Below are positions 1 through 7,299 of a stretch of 32,195 nucleotides of DNA, piece after piece. A program made the position numbers and the translations under genes. Numbering within the stretch: position 1 is the first letter of the stretch; the number at the start of each line of letters is the position of its first letter. Source of the DNA: Cryptosporangium minutisporangium (lineage in GTDB: Bacteria > Actinomycetota > Actinomycetes > Mycobacteriales > Cryptosporangiaceae); the NCBI RefSeq assembly GCF_039536245.1, contig NZ_BAAAYN010000028.1:60381-92575 (forward strand). The letters run 5' to 3'. The notes beneath the pieces are model-generated. The model ran no database searches. It worked only from the letters and a program-made list of their open reading frames with translations, and was not told the origin of the DNA.

Positions 1-689
1 CCGTGTTCGTCGAGGCGTTCGGCGTCGTCGGGCAGGAGCGCGGCCAGCGCTGTGAGCGCACCCTGAGCCTGGCCGATGGCCTTCATCTCCTGCCAGTGGC
101 CCAGCAGCATGATCGTGACGAGCGCCGCGAGCTCCCACCAGAAGTCCAGGTCGAAGAGGTCGAGGCTGGTAGCGAGCGACGCGGTGTAGGCGACGGTGAT
201 CGCCATGGAGATCAGCAGCATCATGCCCGGCGCGCGATCGAGAACCTCGCGGGCGCCGCCGACGAGGAACGGCCAGCCTCCGTAGAAGAACACGACCGTC
301 CCGAGGACGGGGCCGACCCAGTCCATGCCGGGGAAGTCCAGCCGGTAGCCGAACCAGTCCATGATCATGTGGCTGGTCAGCACGATCGGGACGGTCAGGG
401 CCAGGCTCAGCCAGAACTTGCGGCGGAACATCTCCGGGTCGTGCCCGGCGTGCTTGTCATGCCCGCTGTGCCCGCCGTGCGCCCCGTGCCCGTCGTGGGC
501 GGCATGGGCGCCAGGTCCCGCATGGTCGGCGTGACCTCCGTGGCCGGTACGCGACCCGGTTGCGCGGCCGGTGTGTTCGCCGGAGTCGTGTGCGTGGTGT
601 TCGGCGCCCGGCGGGTTGGCGGGGAGCGTCGGGGCGCTGGGCGTTCCGCTTGTGGGTGAGCTGTCGTGGCTGCTCTGTTCGAAGCGCAT
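1..689 (-). CDS. CopB-like heavy-metal P-type ATPase, N-terminal part (runs off window)
   Basis: Reading leftward from the ATG at 687-689, 229 codons are open and continue past the window edge. The first ~85 residues are a His/Gly-rich tail with 15 histidines between residues 31 and 83, a CopB-type metal-binding N-terminus instead of the CxxC domain of CopA. Membrane segments follow: KFWLSLALTVPIVLTSHMIM (91-110), the TVVFFYGGWPFLVGG stretch (131-145) and MMLLISMAITVAYTASLA (156-173), then the ELAALVTIMLLGHWQEMKA helix typical of P1B ATPases. The catalytic DKTGT and CPC/CPH motifs lie beyond the edge, so metal choice (Cu+, Cu2+ or Ag+) cannot be read. A strong AGGAGG ribosome site precedes the ATG. 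It lies downstream of csoR on the same strand but has its own promoter with a CsoR box, so it is probably induced by copper. Confidence 0.85.
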   Translation of the reverse strand, partial: MRFEQSSHDSSPTSGTPSAPTLPANPPGAEHHAHDSGEHTGRATGSRTGHGGHADHAGPGAHAAHDGHGAHGGHSGHDKHAGHDPEMFRRKFWLSLALTVPIVLTSHMIMDWFGYRLDFPGMDWVGPVLGTVVFFYGGWPFLVGGAREVLDRAPGMMLLISMAITVAYTASLATSLDLFDLDFWWELAALVTIMLLGHWQEMKAIGQAQGALTALAALLPDDAERLDEH

Positions 690-710
690 GGTCGCCACCT
701 CCTACCGCGC

Positions 711-739
711 AACATATACCCCTACGGGGTATGATGCAA
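711..739 (-). promoter_or_regulatory. Promoter of the CopB-like gene with CsoR operator in the spacer
   Basis: On the minus strand a -35 TTGCAT (734-739) and a -10 TATGTT (711-716) are separated by 17 nt. The spacer carries the palindrome ATACCCC-TAC-GGGGTAT (716-732), a G/C-tract inverted repeat of the kind bound by CsoR-family repressors. A repressor bound here would cover both promoter elements. CsoR binding is inferred from the adjacent csoR gene and the operator shape. Confidence 0.75.
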
Positions 740-742
740 GGG

Positions 743-1039
743 CTATCCGCGCTTCATGAGACGACCGACCGCGGCCATCATCTCCGTCGCCATCTCCTCG
801 GCGCGGCCCTCGGCGGCGCCTTCGTGCATGCAGTGCCGGGCGTGCCCGTCGAGCAGGCCCAGGGCGACCTTGTCCAGCGCCGCCTGGATCGCCGAGATCT
901 GTGTCAGCACGTCGATGCAGTAGCGGTCGTCTTCGACCATCCGCTCGATGCCGCGGACCTGGCCTTCGATGCGGCGCAGCCGAGCCTGGAGCTGGTTTTT
1001 GTCCGCCGAGTAGCCGCGGGTGGAAGTGGTGTTCGCCAT
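743..1039 (-). CDS. csoR: CsoR-family copper-sensing transcriptional repressor
   Basis: This 98-residue protein fits the all-helical CsoR/RcnR family (DUF156) over its whole length. It contains the LRRIEGQVRGIERMVE helix (21-36), and the copper ligands align as C41 (in DRYCIDVL), H66 and C70 (in DGHARHCMHE), the Cys-His-Cys set of CsoR. In this family, copper(I) binding releases the tetramer from GC-tract operators and derepresses efflux genes. The start chosen is the ATG at 1037-1039: it has no ribosome site, but a TATGAT -10 lies 6 nt upstream, so the mRNA is probably leaderless. CsoR-type boxes stand before csoR itself, before the CopB-like gene and before copZ, so it probably controls itself and both copper operons. 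Confidence 0.93.
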   Translation of the reverse strand: MANTTSTRGYSADKNQLQARLRRIEGQVRGIERMVEDDRYCIDVLTQISAIQAALDKVALGLLDGHARHCMHEGAAEGRAEEMATEMMAAVGRLMKRG

Positions 1040-1045
1040 GGGCAA

Positions 1046-1067
1046 ATCATATACCCCCTGGGGGGTA
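1046..1067 (-). promoter_or_regulatory. csoR promoter and CsoR operator (leaderless type)
   Basis: The palindrome TACCCCC-TG-GGGGGTA (1052-1067) adjoins a minus-strand -10 TATGAT (1046-1051) that ends 6 nt before the csoR ATG. Transcription would start at or next to the A of the ATG. No good -35 is visible. The box placement suggests autoregulation. Confidence 0.65.
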
Positions 1068-1090
1068 CCGACATTTGGAGTGCTGTGGTC

Positions 1091-1121
1091 TTGCAATACG
1101 GTCAGGGGGTATGGGTATGGT
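1091..1121 (+). promoter_or_regulatory. Promoter of the copZ-copA operon with a degenerate CsoR box
   Basis: TTGCAA (1091-1096) and TATGGT (1116-1121) form a plausible promoter with a long 19-nt spacer. The spacer holds ATACGGTCAGGGGGTAT (1096-1112), where the right half matches the CsoR boxes at 716-732 and 1052-1067 and the left half is degenerate. The layout mirrors the promoter of the CopB-like gene. Confidence 0.5.
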
Positions 1122-1198
1122 GGTGGAGCGGACGCGGACCGCATCCCGGCGCAGCGGCGCCGGAGCCGCGCCCTCGCGAATCGGAAGGACGGATCGTC

Positions 1199-1417
1199 AT
1201 GAGCAGCAGCCCGTACACCCGCACCTACGGCGTGACCGGCATGACCTGCGCCCACTGCGTCAGCTCGGTCAGCGCAGAGGTCGGCAAGCTGCCCGGGGTC
1301 AGCGACGTGCAGGTCGACTTGGCCGGTGGCACGGTCACCGTGACCAGCGCGCAGCCGCTGGACGACGACGCGGTGCGCGCGGCGGTCGACGAGGCCGGCT
1401 ACGAGCTGGCCGGGTAA
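1199..1417 (+). CDS. copZ: CopZ-like copper chaperone (heavy-metal-associated domain)
   Basis: A single 72-residue HMA domain with the metal-binding loop GMTCAHC at residues 14-20, followed by the usual ferredoxin-like pattern (VSSVSAEVGKLPGVSDVQVDLAGG, then AVDEAGYEL). Such proteins carry Cu(I) in the cytoplasm and pass it to CopA-type ATPases, whose N-terminal domain has the same fold. The start is the ATG at 1199, preceded by GGAAGGA nine nt upstream. It is the first gene of a tight operon: the next start follows after 3 nt and the CopA gene is third. Confidence 0.9.
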   Translation: MSSSPYTRTYGVTGMTCAHCVSSVSAEVGKLPGVSDVQVDLAGGTVTVTSAQPLDDDAVRAAVDEAGYELAG

Positions 1418-1420
1418 TCG

Positions 1421-2398
1421 ATGCGTACCCCGGTCAAACTGGCCGCGTACGCGCTCGGGCTGATCGCGTTGTTCGGCGCCTCCACCGGCGTCGGCAGCCT
1501 GGTTGGCCCGAGCGGGTCGGCCACCCCCACGCACGCCGCCGACAACGGCGGTGGCCACGACGACGGCGGTGAGGACCACGCGGATACCACCGCAGTGGCG
1601 CAGGTGCCGGGCGGGCTGCAGGTCGCCCAGGACGGGTATCGGCTGGTCCCGGTCACCGGCAGCCTGCCGGTCGGCGCTGCCCAACGATTCGCGTTCCGGA
1701 TCCTGGGCCCGGATGGTAAGCCGGTCACCGACTACACGCCGACGCACGAGAAGGATCTGCACCTGATCGTGGTGCGCCGTGACCTGTGGGGCTTCCAGCA
1801 CCTGCACCCGAGCCTGGCCGCGGACGGCACCTGGTCGCTGCCGCTCGGTGTCCCCGCCGCCGGGCAGTATCGGGTCTTCGCGGACTTCCAGCCCGCCGCA
1901 CGGCCCGAGGCACTGACGCTCGGCGTCGACCTGGCCGCCCCCGGCGACTATCGCCCCGCGCCGCTGCCCGTTCCGGCGCGCAGCACTACCGTCGACGGCT
2001 ACACCGTCACCCTCACCGGCGATCTGGTGCCGGGCACCTCGTCCCGGCTGACGCTGAGTGTCACCCGCGGCGGGAAGCCGGTGACCGACCTGCAGCCGTA
2101 CCTGGGTGCCTATGGTCACCTGGTCGCGTTGCGCGACGGCGACCTGGCTTACCTGCACGTCCATCCCGACGGCACGCCCGGCGACGGACGCACTACGGCC
2201 GGGCCGCAGATCACCTTCTACGCCGAGGTTCCCTCGGCCGGCGCCTACGGGCTGTTCCTGGACTTCCAGCACGCCGGACGCGTCCACACGGCGACGTTCA
2301 CCGCGTCCGCCGGCGGCATTTCACCGGCCCCATCGGGTACTCCCACCACCGCACCGTCGACCGGGGAATCCGATCCCGGCCACGGCCACGACGAGTAG
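1421..2398 (+). CDS. Secreted or membrane-anchored His-rich protein of the copper operon
   Basis: This 325-residue protein starts with a hydrophobic segment (about residues 6-30, [20 protein letters not shown]) acting as a signal peptide or anchor. An acidic His-rich linker ([14 protein letters not shown]) follows. The body holds two related modules, each with a His pair in a beta-strand context: [18 protein letters not shown] near residue 111 and [18 protein letters not shown] near 232, and each ends with a similar VFADFQ or LFLDFQ strand. The C-terminus is Ser/Thr/Pro-rich and finishes with HGHDE. Related proteins occur in actinobacterial copper loci, generally without assigned function. 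Position between copZ and copA and the His motifs suggest extracytoplasmic copper binding; this is inference. Confidence 0.75.
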   Translation: MRTPVKLAAYALGLIALFGASTGVGSLVGPSGSATPTHAADNGGGHDDGGEDHADTTAVAQVPGGLQVAQDGYRLVPVTGSLPVGAAQRFAFRILGPDGKPVTDYTPTHEKDLHLIVVRRDLWGFQHLHPSLAADGTWSLPLGVPAAGQYRVFADFQPAARPEALTLGVDLAAPGDYRPAPLPVPARSTTVDGYTVTLTGDLVPGTSSRLTLSVTRGGKPVTDLQPYLGAYGHLVALRDGDLAYLHVHPDGTPGDGRTTAGPQITFYAEVPSAGAYGLFLDFQHAGRVHTATFTASAGGISPAPSGTPTTAPSTGESDPGHGHDE

Positions 2399-2409
2399 GA
2401 CCCACCGTC

Positions 2410-4680
2410 ATGACCACCGACATCCAGTCGCTGCAGACCGCACCGAACCAGATCGAGCTACGCATCGGCGGGATGACCTGCGCGTCCTGCGCCGTGCGGA
2501 TCGAGAAGAAGCTCAACCGCCTCGACGGCGTGTCGGCGACGGTCAACTACGCCACCGAGAAAGCCACCGTCGAGTACGCCGACGCGGTGAGCCCGGCCGA
2601 CCTGGTCACCACCGTCGAGAACACCGGCTACACCGCCACCCTGCCACCTCCACCGCGCGCCGCGGACGAGCCGGCCGAAGCCGCGGACCCGGTCGACGAG
2701 CTGCGGCCGCTGCGCGCCCGGCTCTGGATCTCAATTGCTCTAGCGGTGCCGGTCATCCTGCTGGCGATGGTGCCGCCGTGGCAGTTCACCTACTGGCAGT
2801 GGGCATCGCTCACCCTCGCCGCCCCGGTCGTGGTCTACGGCGGCTGGCCGTTCCACCGGGCCGCCTGGACAAATGCCCGGCACGGCGCAGCGACCATGGA
2901 CACGCTCGTCTCTCTCGGGACCCTGGCTGCGTTCGGCTGGTCGCTGTGGGCGCTGTTCCTCGGCGACGCCGGGGTTCCCGGCCTGACCCACCCGTTCCGG
3001 CTGGCGATCGAACGCGGCATGGCCACCAGCAGCATCTACCTCGAGGTAGCGGCCGGGGTCACGGTCTTCATCCTCGCCGGCCGCTACTTCGAGGCCCGCT
3101 CCAAGCGCAACGCCGGCGCCGCCCTGCGCGCCCTGCTGGAACTCGGCGCCAAAGACGTCACCGTTCTCCGCGACGGCGCCGAGATCCGGATCCCGGTCGA
3201 CCAGCTGGCCGTGGGCGACCGGTTCGTCGTCCGGCCCGGCGAGAAGATCGCCACCGACGGCGTCATCGAAGACGGCACCTCCGCGGTGGACGCCAGCATG
3301 GTCACCGGCGAATCCGTGCCCGTCGAGGCCACCCCTGGCGACGCGGTGATCGGCGCGACCGTCAACGTCAGCGGACGCCTGACCGTCCGCGCCACCCGGG
3401 TCGGCGCCGACACCCAACTCGCTCAGATGGCCCGCCTGGTGGAGCAGGCACAGACCGGCAAGGCCGCTGCCCAGCGCCTGGCCGACCGCATCTCCGGGAT
3501 CTTCGTACCGATCGTGCTCGCCCTCGCGGTGGCCACCCTCGGCTACTGGATCGGCACCGGCAATGGCCTCACCACCGCGTTCACCGCCGCGGTTGCGGTC
3601 CTGATCATCGCCTGCCCCTGCGCGCTCGGTCTGGCCACCCCGACTGCGCTGCTGGTCGGGACCGGTCGCGGCGCTCAGCTCGGCATCCTGATCAAGGGCC
3701 CGGAAGCACTGGAGTCCACCCGGACAGTCGACACGGTCGTTCTCGACAAGACCGGCACCGTCACCACCGGCCGCATGACCCTGGTGGACACCGTGCCCGC
3801 CGACGGAGAGGACGCCGCCGAACTGCTGCGGCTGGCCGGGGCGCTGGAGGCCGCCTCCGAGCACCCGATCGCCCAGGCCATCGCTCGGGCCGCGGCCGAG
3901 GGCGGGACGCTGCCGGCCGTCACCGGCTTCCGTAACGTCGAAGGCCTCGGCGTCCGCGGCACGGTCGACGGTCGCGAGGTGATCGTCGGCCGCGCCCGGC
4001 TGCTCACCGACGCGGGCCTTGCGATCCCCGACGCTCTCGATGACGCCCGTTCCGCGGCCGAAGAAGCCGGGCACACCGCGATCCTCGCCGGCTGGGACGG
4101 GCACGCCCGGGGGCTGCTCGCGGTGGCCGACGTGCCGAAGCCGACCAGCCGCGCCGCCGTCGCCGCGCTGCGCCGCCTCGGCCTTACCCCGATCCTGCTC
4201 ACCGGCGACAACACCACCGTCGCCCGCGCCGTCGCCGACCAGGTCGGGATCGACGAGGTCATCGCCGAAGTCATGCCCGCCGACAAGGTCGATGTCGTCA
4301 AACGGCTCCAGGACCGGGGCAAGGTTGTGGCGATGATCGGTGACGGCGTCAACGACGCCGCCGCGCTCGCTCAAGCCGACCTCGGCCTGGCCATCGGCAC
4401 CGGCACCGACGCCGCGATCCAGGCCAGCGACCTCACGCTGGTCCGCGGTGATTTGATGGCCGCCGTGGACGCGATCCGGCTGTCCCGCCGCACGCTGGCC
4501 ACGATCAAGGGCAACCTGTTCTGGGCCTTCGCCTACAACGTCGCTGCTCTGCCGCTGGCCGCCGCCGGATTGCTCAACCCGATGATCGCCGGCGCCGCGA
4601 TGGCCTTCTCGTCCGTCTTCGTCGTCTCCAACAGCCTCCGCCTGCGCGGCTTCCGGTCCGCGGCGAACCCGTCGACCTGA
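2410..4680 (+). CDS. copA: CopA-type Cu(+) exporting P1B-type ATPase
   Basis: This full-length ATPase (756 residues) exports Cu(I) across the cytoplasmic membrane using ATP. All hallmarks are present: an N-terminal HMA domain with GMTCASC (21-27), the actuator loop TGES (from 299), the membrane metal site CPC (402-404), the phosphorylation motif DKTGT (D446), the nucleotide-domain SEHPIA (H485-P486), TGDN, and the hinge GDGVND (644-649). CPC with a single HMA domain indicates the Cu(I) subgroup. The ATG at 2410 follows the previous stop by 11 nt with AGGA upstream. It is the last gene of the copZ operon and is followed by a strong hairpin. Long antisense reading frames opposite it are a high-GC artefact. 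Confidence 0.95.
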   Translation: MTTDIQSLQTAPNQIELRIGGMTCASCAVRIEKKLNRLDGVSATVNYATEKATVEYADAVSPADLVTTVENTGYTATLPPPPRAADEPAEAADPVDELRPLRARLWISIALAVPVILLAMVPPWQFTYWQWASLTLAAPVVVYGGWPFHRAAWTNARHGAATMDTLVSLGTLAAFGWSLWALFLGDAGVPGLTHPFRLAIERGMATSSIYLEVAAGVTVFILAGRYFEARSKRNAGAALRALLELGAKDVTVLRDGAEIRIPVDQLAVGDRFVVRPGEKIATDGVIEDGTSAVDASMVTGESVPVEATPGDAVIGATVNVSGRLTVRATRVGADTQLAQMARLVEQAQTGKAAAQRLADRISGIFVPIVLALAVATLGYWIGTGNGLTTAFTAAVAVLIIACPCALGLATPTALLVGTGRGAQLGILIKGPEALESTRTVDTVVLDKTGTVTTGRMTLVDTVPADGEDAAELLRLAGALEAASEHPIAQAIARAAAEGGTLPAVTGFRNVEGLGVRGTVDGREVIVGRARLLTDAGLAIPDALDDARSAAEEAGHTAILAGWDGHARGLLAVADVPKPTSRAAVAALRRLGLTPILLTGDNTTVARAVADQVGIDEVIAEVMPADKVDVVKRLQDRGKVVAMIGDGVNDAAALAQADLGLAIGTGTDAAIQASDLTLVRGDLMAAVDAIRLSRRTLATIKGNLFWAFAYNVAALPLAAAGLLNPMIAGAAMAFSSVFVVSNSLRLRGFRSAANPST

Positions 4681-4714
4681 CCTACCGGGAACACCTACCC
4701 GCGGTCGGCACGCA

Positions 4715-4752
4715 GGTGACCGCCGCCGCCCTGACCGACGGCGGCGGTCACC
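4715..4752. terminator. Strong hairpin between copA and the convergent tetR
   Basis: A 14-bp perfect stem GGTGACCGCCGCCG / CGGCGGCGGTCACC (4715-4728 and 4739-4752) encloses a 10-nt loop. It lies 34 nt after the copA stop and 17 nt from the end of the converging TetR gene, so it probably terminates from both sides. No U-tract is present. Confidence 0.7.
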
Positions 4753-4769
4753 GTGGACGTTTGGGTCTC

Positions 4770-5384
4770 TCAACCCTCCGCCGTCCGTGGTGCGCCGCCG
4801 GTGGTCGGCCGGAGCCCGTCGAGGATGAGGGTGACCAGCCGGTCCCGCGCCGCCGATGAGTGCTGGACGCGGGCGGCCGCGAGCGCGTGGAGGCAGTAGT
4901 CGGCCATTTCTGCGGTCGGGAAGTCGTCGCGTACCGCGCCGGTCGCACTGGCAGCAGCGATTACCTCGGCGATCAGGGCGCGGAGCCGCTGCAACGCCTC
5001 GCGCACGTGGGCTCCACCATGCAGGGCCACCAGCATGCCTGGGGCTGGCGGCCCGCCGTGGTCATGCGGCCCGCCGGAGAGTTCTGCGTAGGCGCGGAGC
5101 ACGACCTGGAGACGCTCGTCCGGATCGCCGACCGTGGCCGCGGCCTGTTCCAGTTGGCGCAGATGCTCGGCGACCTGGCGCTCATGCCAGGCCGTCACGA
5201 TCGCGTCGACGTCGCCGAAGTACTTGTAGAGCGTGGCCCGGCCGATACCCGCCCGCTGCGCGATCGAGGACATGGTCACCGTGGCCAGGCCCTGCTCGGC
5301 GATCACCGCCGCCGCGGCATCCAATATCGCCGCCTCGACCGTGCGCCGGTGTTCATCGATCGTCGCGTCCCACAACTTCGGCAC
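4770..5384 (-). CDS. TetR-family transcriptional regulator
   Basis: A TetR-type repressor of 204 residues. The N-terminal helix-turn-helix reads VTMSSIAQRAGIGRATLYKYFGD, and the variable C-terminal ligand domain includes a His-containing loop (GGPHDHGG). The GTG at 5382-5384 (VPKLWDATIDEH) was chosen because it gives normal family length; an upstream in-frame extension would run through the divergent promoter. A perfect AGACAC-T-GTGTCT palindrome lies in the promoter of the divergent two-gene operon, so this regulator probably represses that operon, and perhaps itself. The ligand is unknown. Confidence 0.85.
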   Translation of the reverse strand: MPKLWDATIDEHRRTVEAAILDAAAAVIAEQGLATVTMSSIAQRAGIGRATLYKYFGDVDAIVTAWHERQVAEHLRQLEQAAATVGDPDERLQVVLRAYAELSGGPHDHGGPPAPGMLVALHGGAHVREALQRLRALIAEVIAAASATGAVRDDFPTAEMADYCLHALAAARVQHSSAARDRLVTLILDGLRPTTGGAPRTAEG

Positions 5385-5424
5385 ACGCCGATGATACGCA
5401 GCGCCCTGCCTTCGACGGAATGAC

Positions 5425-5453
5425 TTGACTGTAGACACTGTGTCTCGCAAAAT
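5425..5453 (+). promoter_or_regulatory. Promoter with TetR-type operator for the small membrane operon
   Basis: TTGACT (5425-5430) and CAAAAT (5448-5453) are spaced by 17 nt. The spacer contains the palindrome AGACAC-T-GTGTCT (5433-5445), so a bound dimer would block the polymerase. It lies about 50 nt upstream of the divergent tetR start. Confidence 0.65.
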
Positions 5454-5488
5454 CCCGGATGACAGGCGTCGGAGCGACGGAGGACTCA

Positions 5489-5755
5489 GTGACGAACTCA
5501 TCAGCGGCAGACGAGGGCAGTCGCCGCGAGGCCGGACAACTTCCGGGGACGGCCGGACCGGATGACGCGGCCCACGGGAAAACACCCGACCGGACGCAGG
5601 TCCCCAGGTGGGTATGGGTCTTCACGGTGATCGGCCTGCTGATCGCGATCTTCGTCGTGATCCTGCTGCTGGCCGGGCACGGACCCGACCAGCACGCAGA
5701 CACGGGTCTCCCGCACGGCGTGCCGGTGGCCGTTGGCGCCGGCAACGGCTGGTGA
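5489..5755 (+). CDS. Small single-pass membrane protein
   Basis: This 88-residue protein has a charged hydrophilic N-terminus, one membrane segment (WVWVFTVIGLLIAIFVVILLLAG) and a short C-terminal tail with two histidines. I know no family function. GTG 5489 is preferred because GGAGG (5479-5483) sits 5 nt upstream; an in-frame ATG at 5459 would lie only 5 nt after the -10 and is an alternative leaderless start. The stop overlaps the next start (GTGA), so the two proteins are translationally coupled. Similar pairs of a small membrane protein and a DUF2269-like protein under a TetR regulator suggest a joint membrane function; this is inference. Confidence 0.7.
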   Translation: MTNSSAADEGSRREAGQLPGTAGPDDAAHGKTPDRTQVPRWVWVFTVIGLLIAIFVVILLLAGHGPDQHADTGLPHGVPVAVGAGNGW

Positions 5756-6306
5756 GGACTCTCCGCCGACCGGCACGCAACGTGGCGCTCGTCGCGCACG
5801 TCGGCACCTCGGTCGGCTGGCTCGGTGCAGTGCTCGTCTCTCTCGTCCTCGGCGTCGTCGGCTTGTGCTCCACCGACCCGGTGGTGACGCGGTCGGTATA
5901 CGTGACGCTCGAATCGATGGGATGGTGGACTCTGGTCCCCCTGAGCCTGGCCAGTCTCGGGACGGGACTCATCCAGTCGGCGGGCACCCAGTGGGGACTG
6001 GTCCGGCACTACTGGGTGATCTTCAAGCTCCTGATCAACCTTCTGGCCGTGGCCGTGCTCCTGCTCTACATGCAGACACTCGAGCACCTCGGCCAGCTGG
6101 CTCGTGACGCCCCCGACCCGGCGGGGCTGGAGCAACTCCGCACGCCATCGCCGAGCATTCACGCTGCGGCGGCGATGCTGCTTCTCACCACCGCGCTCGT
6201 GCTGTCCGTCTACAAACCCCGTGGACTTACACCGTGGGCCGCCCGGCCGGCCCGCACCGACTCGCCCAGCCTCAGGGCTGAGCACGGCCAGTCGGAACCT
6301 CGCTGA
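5752..6306 (+). CDS. DUF2269-like four-helix membrane protein
   Basis: A 184-residue integral membrane protein with about four hydrophobic segments: VALVAHVGTSVGWLGAVLVSLVLGVVGL, a segment around MGWWTLVPLSLASLGTGLIQS, the HYWVIFKLLINLLAVAVLLLYM segment and a final IHAAAAMLLLTTALVLSVYKP helix. His residues at the start of the first helix and in the RHYWVIFK motif are typical of a widespread actinobacterial family that I associate with DUF2269; its function is unknown to me. The GTG at 5752 overlaps the previous stop by 4 nt, giving translational coupling. The pair is predicted to be controlled by the divergent TetR. Confidence 0.75.
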   Translation: MRTLRRPARNVALVAHVGTSVGWLGAVLVSLVLGVVGLCSTDPVVTRSVYVTLESMGWWTLVPLSLASLGTGLIQSAGTQWGLVRHYWVIFKLLINLLAVAVLLLYMQTLEHLGQLARDAPDPAGLEQLRTPSPSIHAAAAMLLLTTALVLSVYKPRGLTPWAARPARTDSPSLRAEHGQSEPR

Positions 6307-6419
6307 CGCACACGTCGTGGTAGCCGCGTTGAAAACATCGTGTCAGTGGCAGCGGCCAGCGACGATGGTCGCGCCGGGTGATGGAGCCGGGCCGCTGCGG
6401 CCGGTTGCGGAACCGCGCG

Positions 6420-7220
6420 TTAGCGCGTGCGCGGATCAGACTCCTCGAATGCGGCGTCGCCGCTGAGGTACCGCCCCGGAGAAGTACCGACGATTCGGCG
6501 GAACGCCGCGAGGAACGCGCTCGGTGTCGCATATCCCACGGTGTGCGCGACCCGGGACACGGGTCGGCCTTCGGCGAGGAGGGGCAGAGCAGCCCGCAGC
6601 CGTACATGGGTGCGCCAGCGCTCGAAGCTCATGCCCGTGTCCTGGACGAACAGCCGGGTCAGGGTGCGTCGGCTGACTCCGACCGCCCGAGCGTGGGCGT
6701 CCAGGCTCCGCGGGTCAGCGGGATCGGCGAGCAGCGCATCGGCCACGGCGCAGACGCGTTCGTCGACCGGAGGCGGCACGTCGATCGGCATGCTCGGCAA
6801 CGGATGCAGCAAATCCAGCACGACCGCCTCGGCCCGCAGCCGCACGTCAGCACGGAGATCCTGTCGGTTGAGGTGGCCGATCAGCTGAGCTAGCAGCCCG
6901 TCGACGCCCACCGGCGTTGGCTCAGTCCAATCGAGAGCGCACCGGTCCGGCTCCAGGTAGAGGCTGCACAGCACCGCGTCGCGGGTCGCACCGGTGCGGT
7001 GGACGACCCCGGCGGGTAGCCACAGTGCCCGGGTGGGCGGCAGAACCCAGTAGGTGTCGCCCACCGCGACGCCGAGTACACCACGTCGGGTCCAGGCCAA
7101 CTGGTGCTGCGGATGGCTGTGCGGGGCTAGCCACTCTCCGGCCGACAACGGGAAGTTCCCGACGACGATCGCCCCCACCCCGGGTGGGGCAGCGCAGATG
7201 ATGGCCTCGCTCACGTGCAC
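6420..7220 (-). CDS. AraC-family regulator with cupin sensor domain
   Basis: The 266-residue protein joins an N-terminal cupin-like domain (LAPHSHPQHQLAW metal/ligand motif, then LWLPAGVVHRTGA) to a C-terminal pair of AraC helix-turn-helix motifs (DAHARAVGVSRRTLTRLFVQDTG, then VSRVAHTVGYATPSAFLAAFRR), ending with the GTSPGRYL signature. The start is GTG at 7218-7220 with GAGGA 9 nt upstream. It diverges from an MFS pump gene 79 nt away, a common regulator/efflux arrangement, so it probably controls that gene. The effector is unknown. Confidence 0.88.
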   Translation of the reverse strand: MHVSEAIICAAPPGVGAIVVGNFPLSAGEWLAPHSHPQHQLAWTRRGVLGVAVGDTYWVLPPTRALWLPAGVVHRTGATRDAVLCSLYLEPDRCALDWTEPTPVGVDGLLAQLIGHLNRQDLRADVRLRAEAVVLDLLHPLPSMPIDVPPPVDERVCAVADALLADPADPRSLDAHARAVGVSRRTLTRLFVQDTGMSFERWRTHVRLRAALPLLAEGRPVSRVAHTVGYATPSAFLAAFRRIVGTSPGRYLSGDAAFEESDPRTR

Positions 7221-7299
7221 CAGCGTATGTCCTCAACGCGCTATTACGTGGCCCCGTAGCGGACTGCGGCCAGCTCGGGCCGTCCATAGCGTCATCGCC

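Noticed and set aside
2740-4773. 677-codon open frame opposite copA, and similar long antisense frames (743-2287, 2106-3935)
   Set aside because: They are codon-position mirrors in high-GC DNA; their translations are rich in Arg/Gly/Asp without motifs, and the sense strand has complete known genes.
6307-6419. GC-rich bulged hairpin (CCGGGCC...GGCCGG) between the DUF2269-like gene and araC as a terminator
   Set aside because: The stem is short, has a bulge and no U-tract; in this GC content it could be chance.
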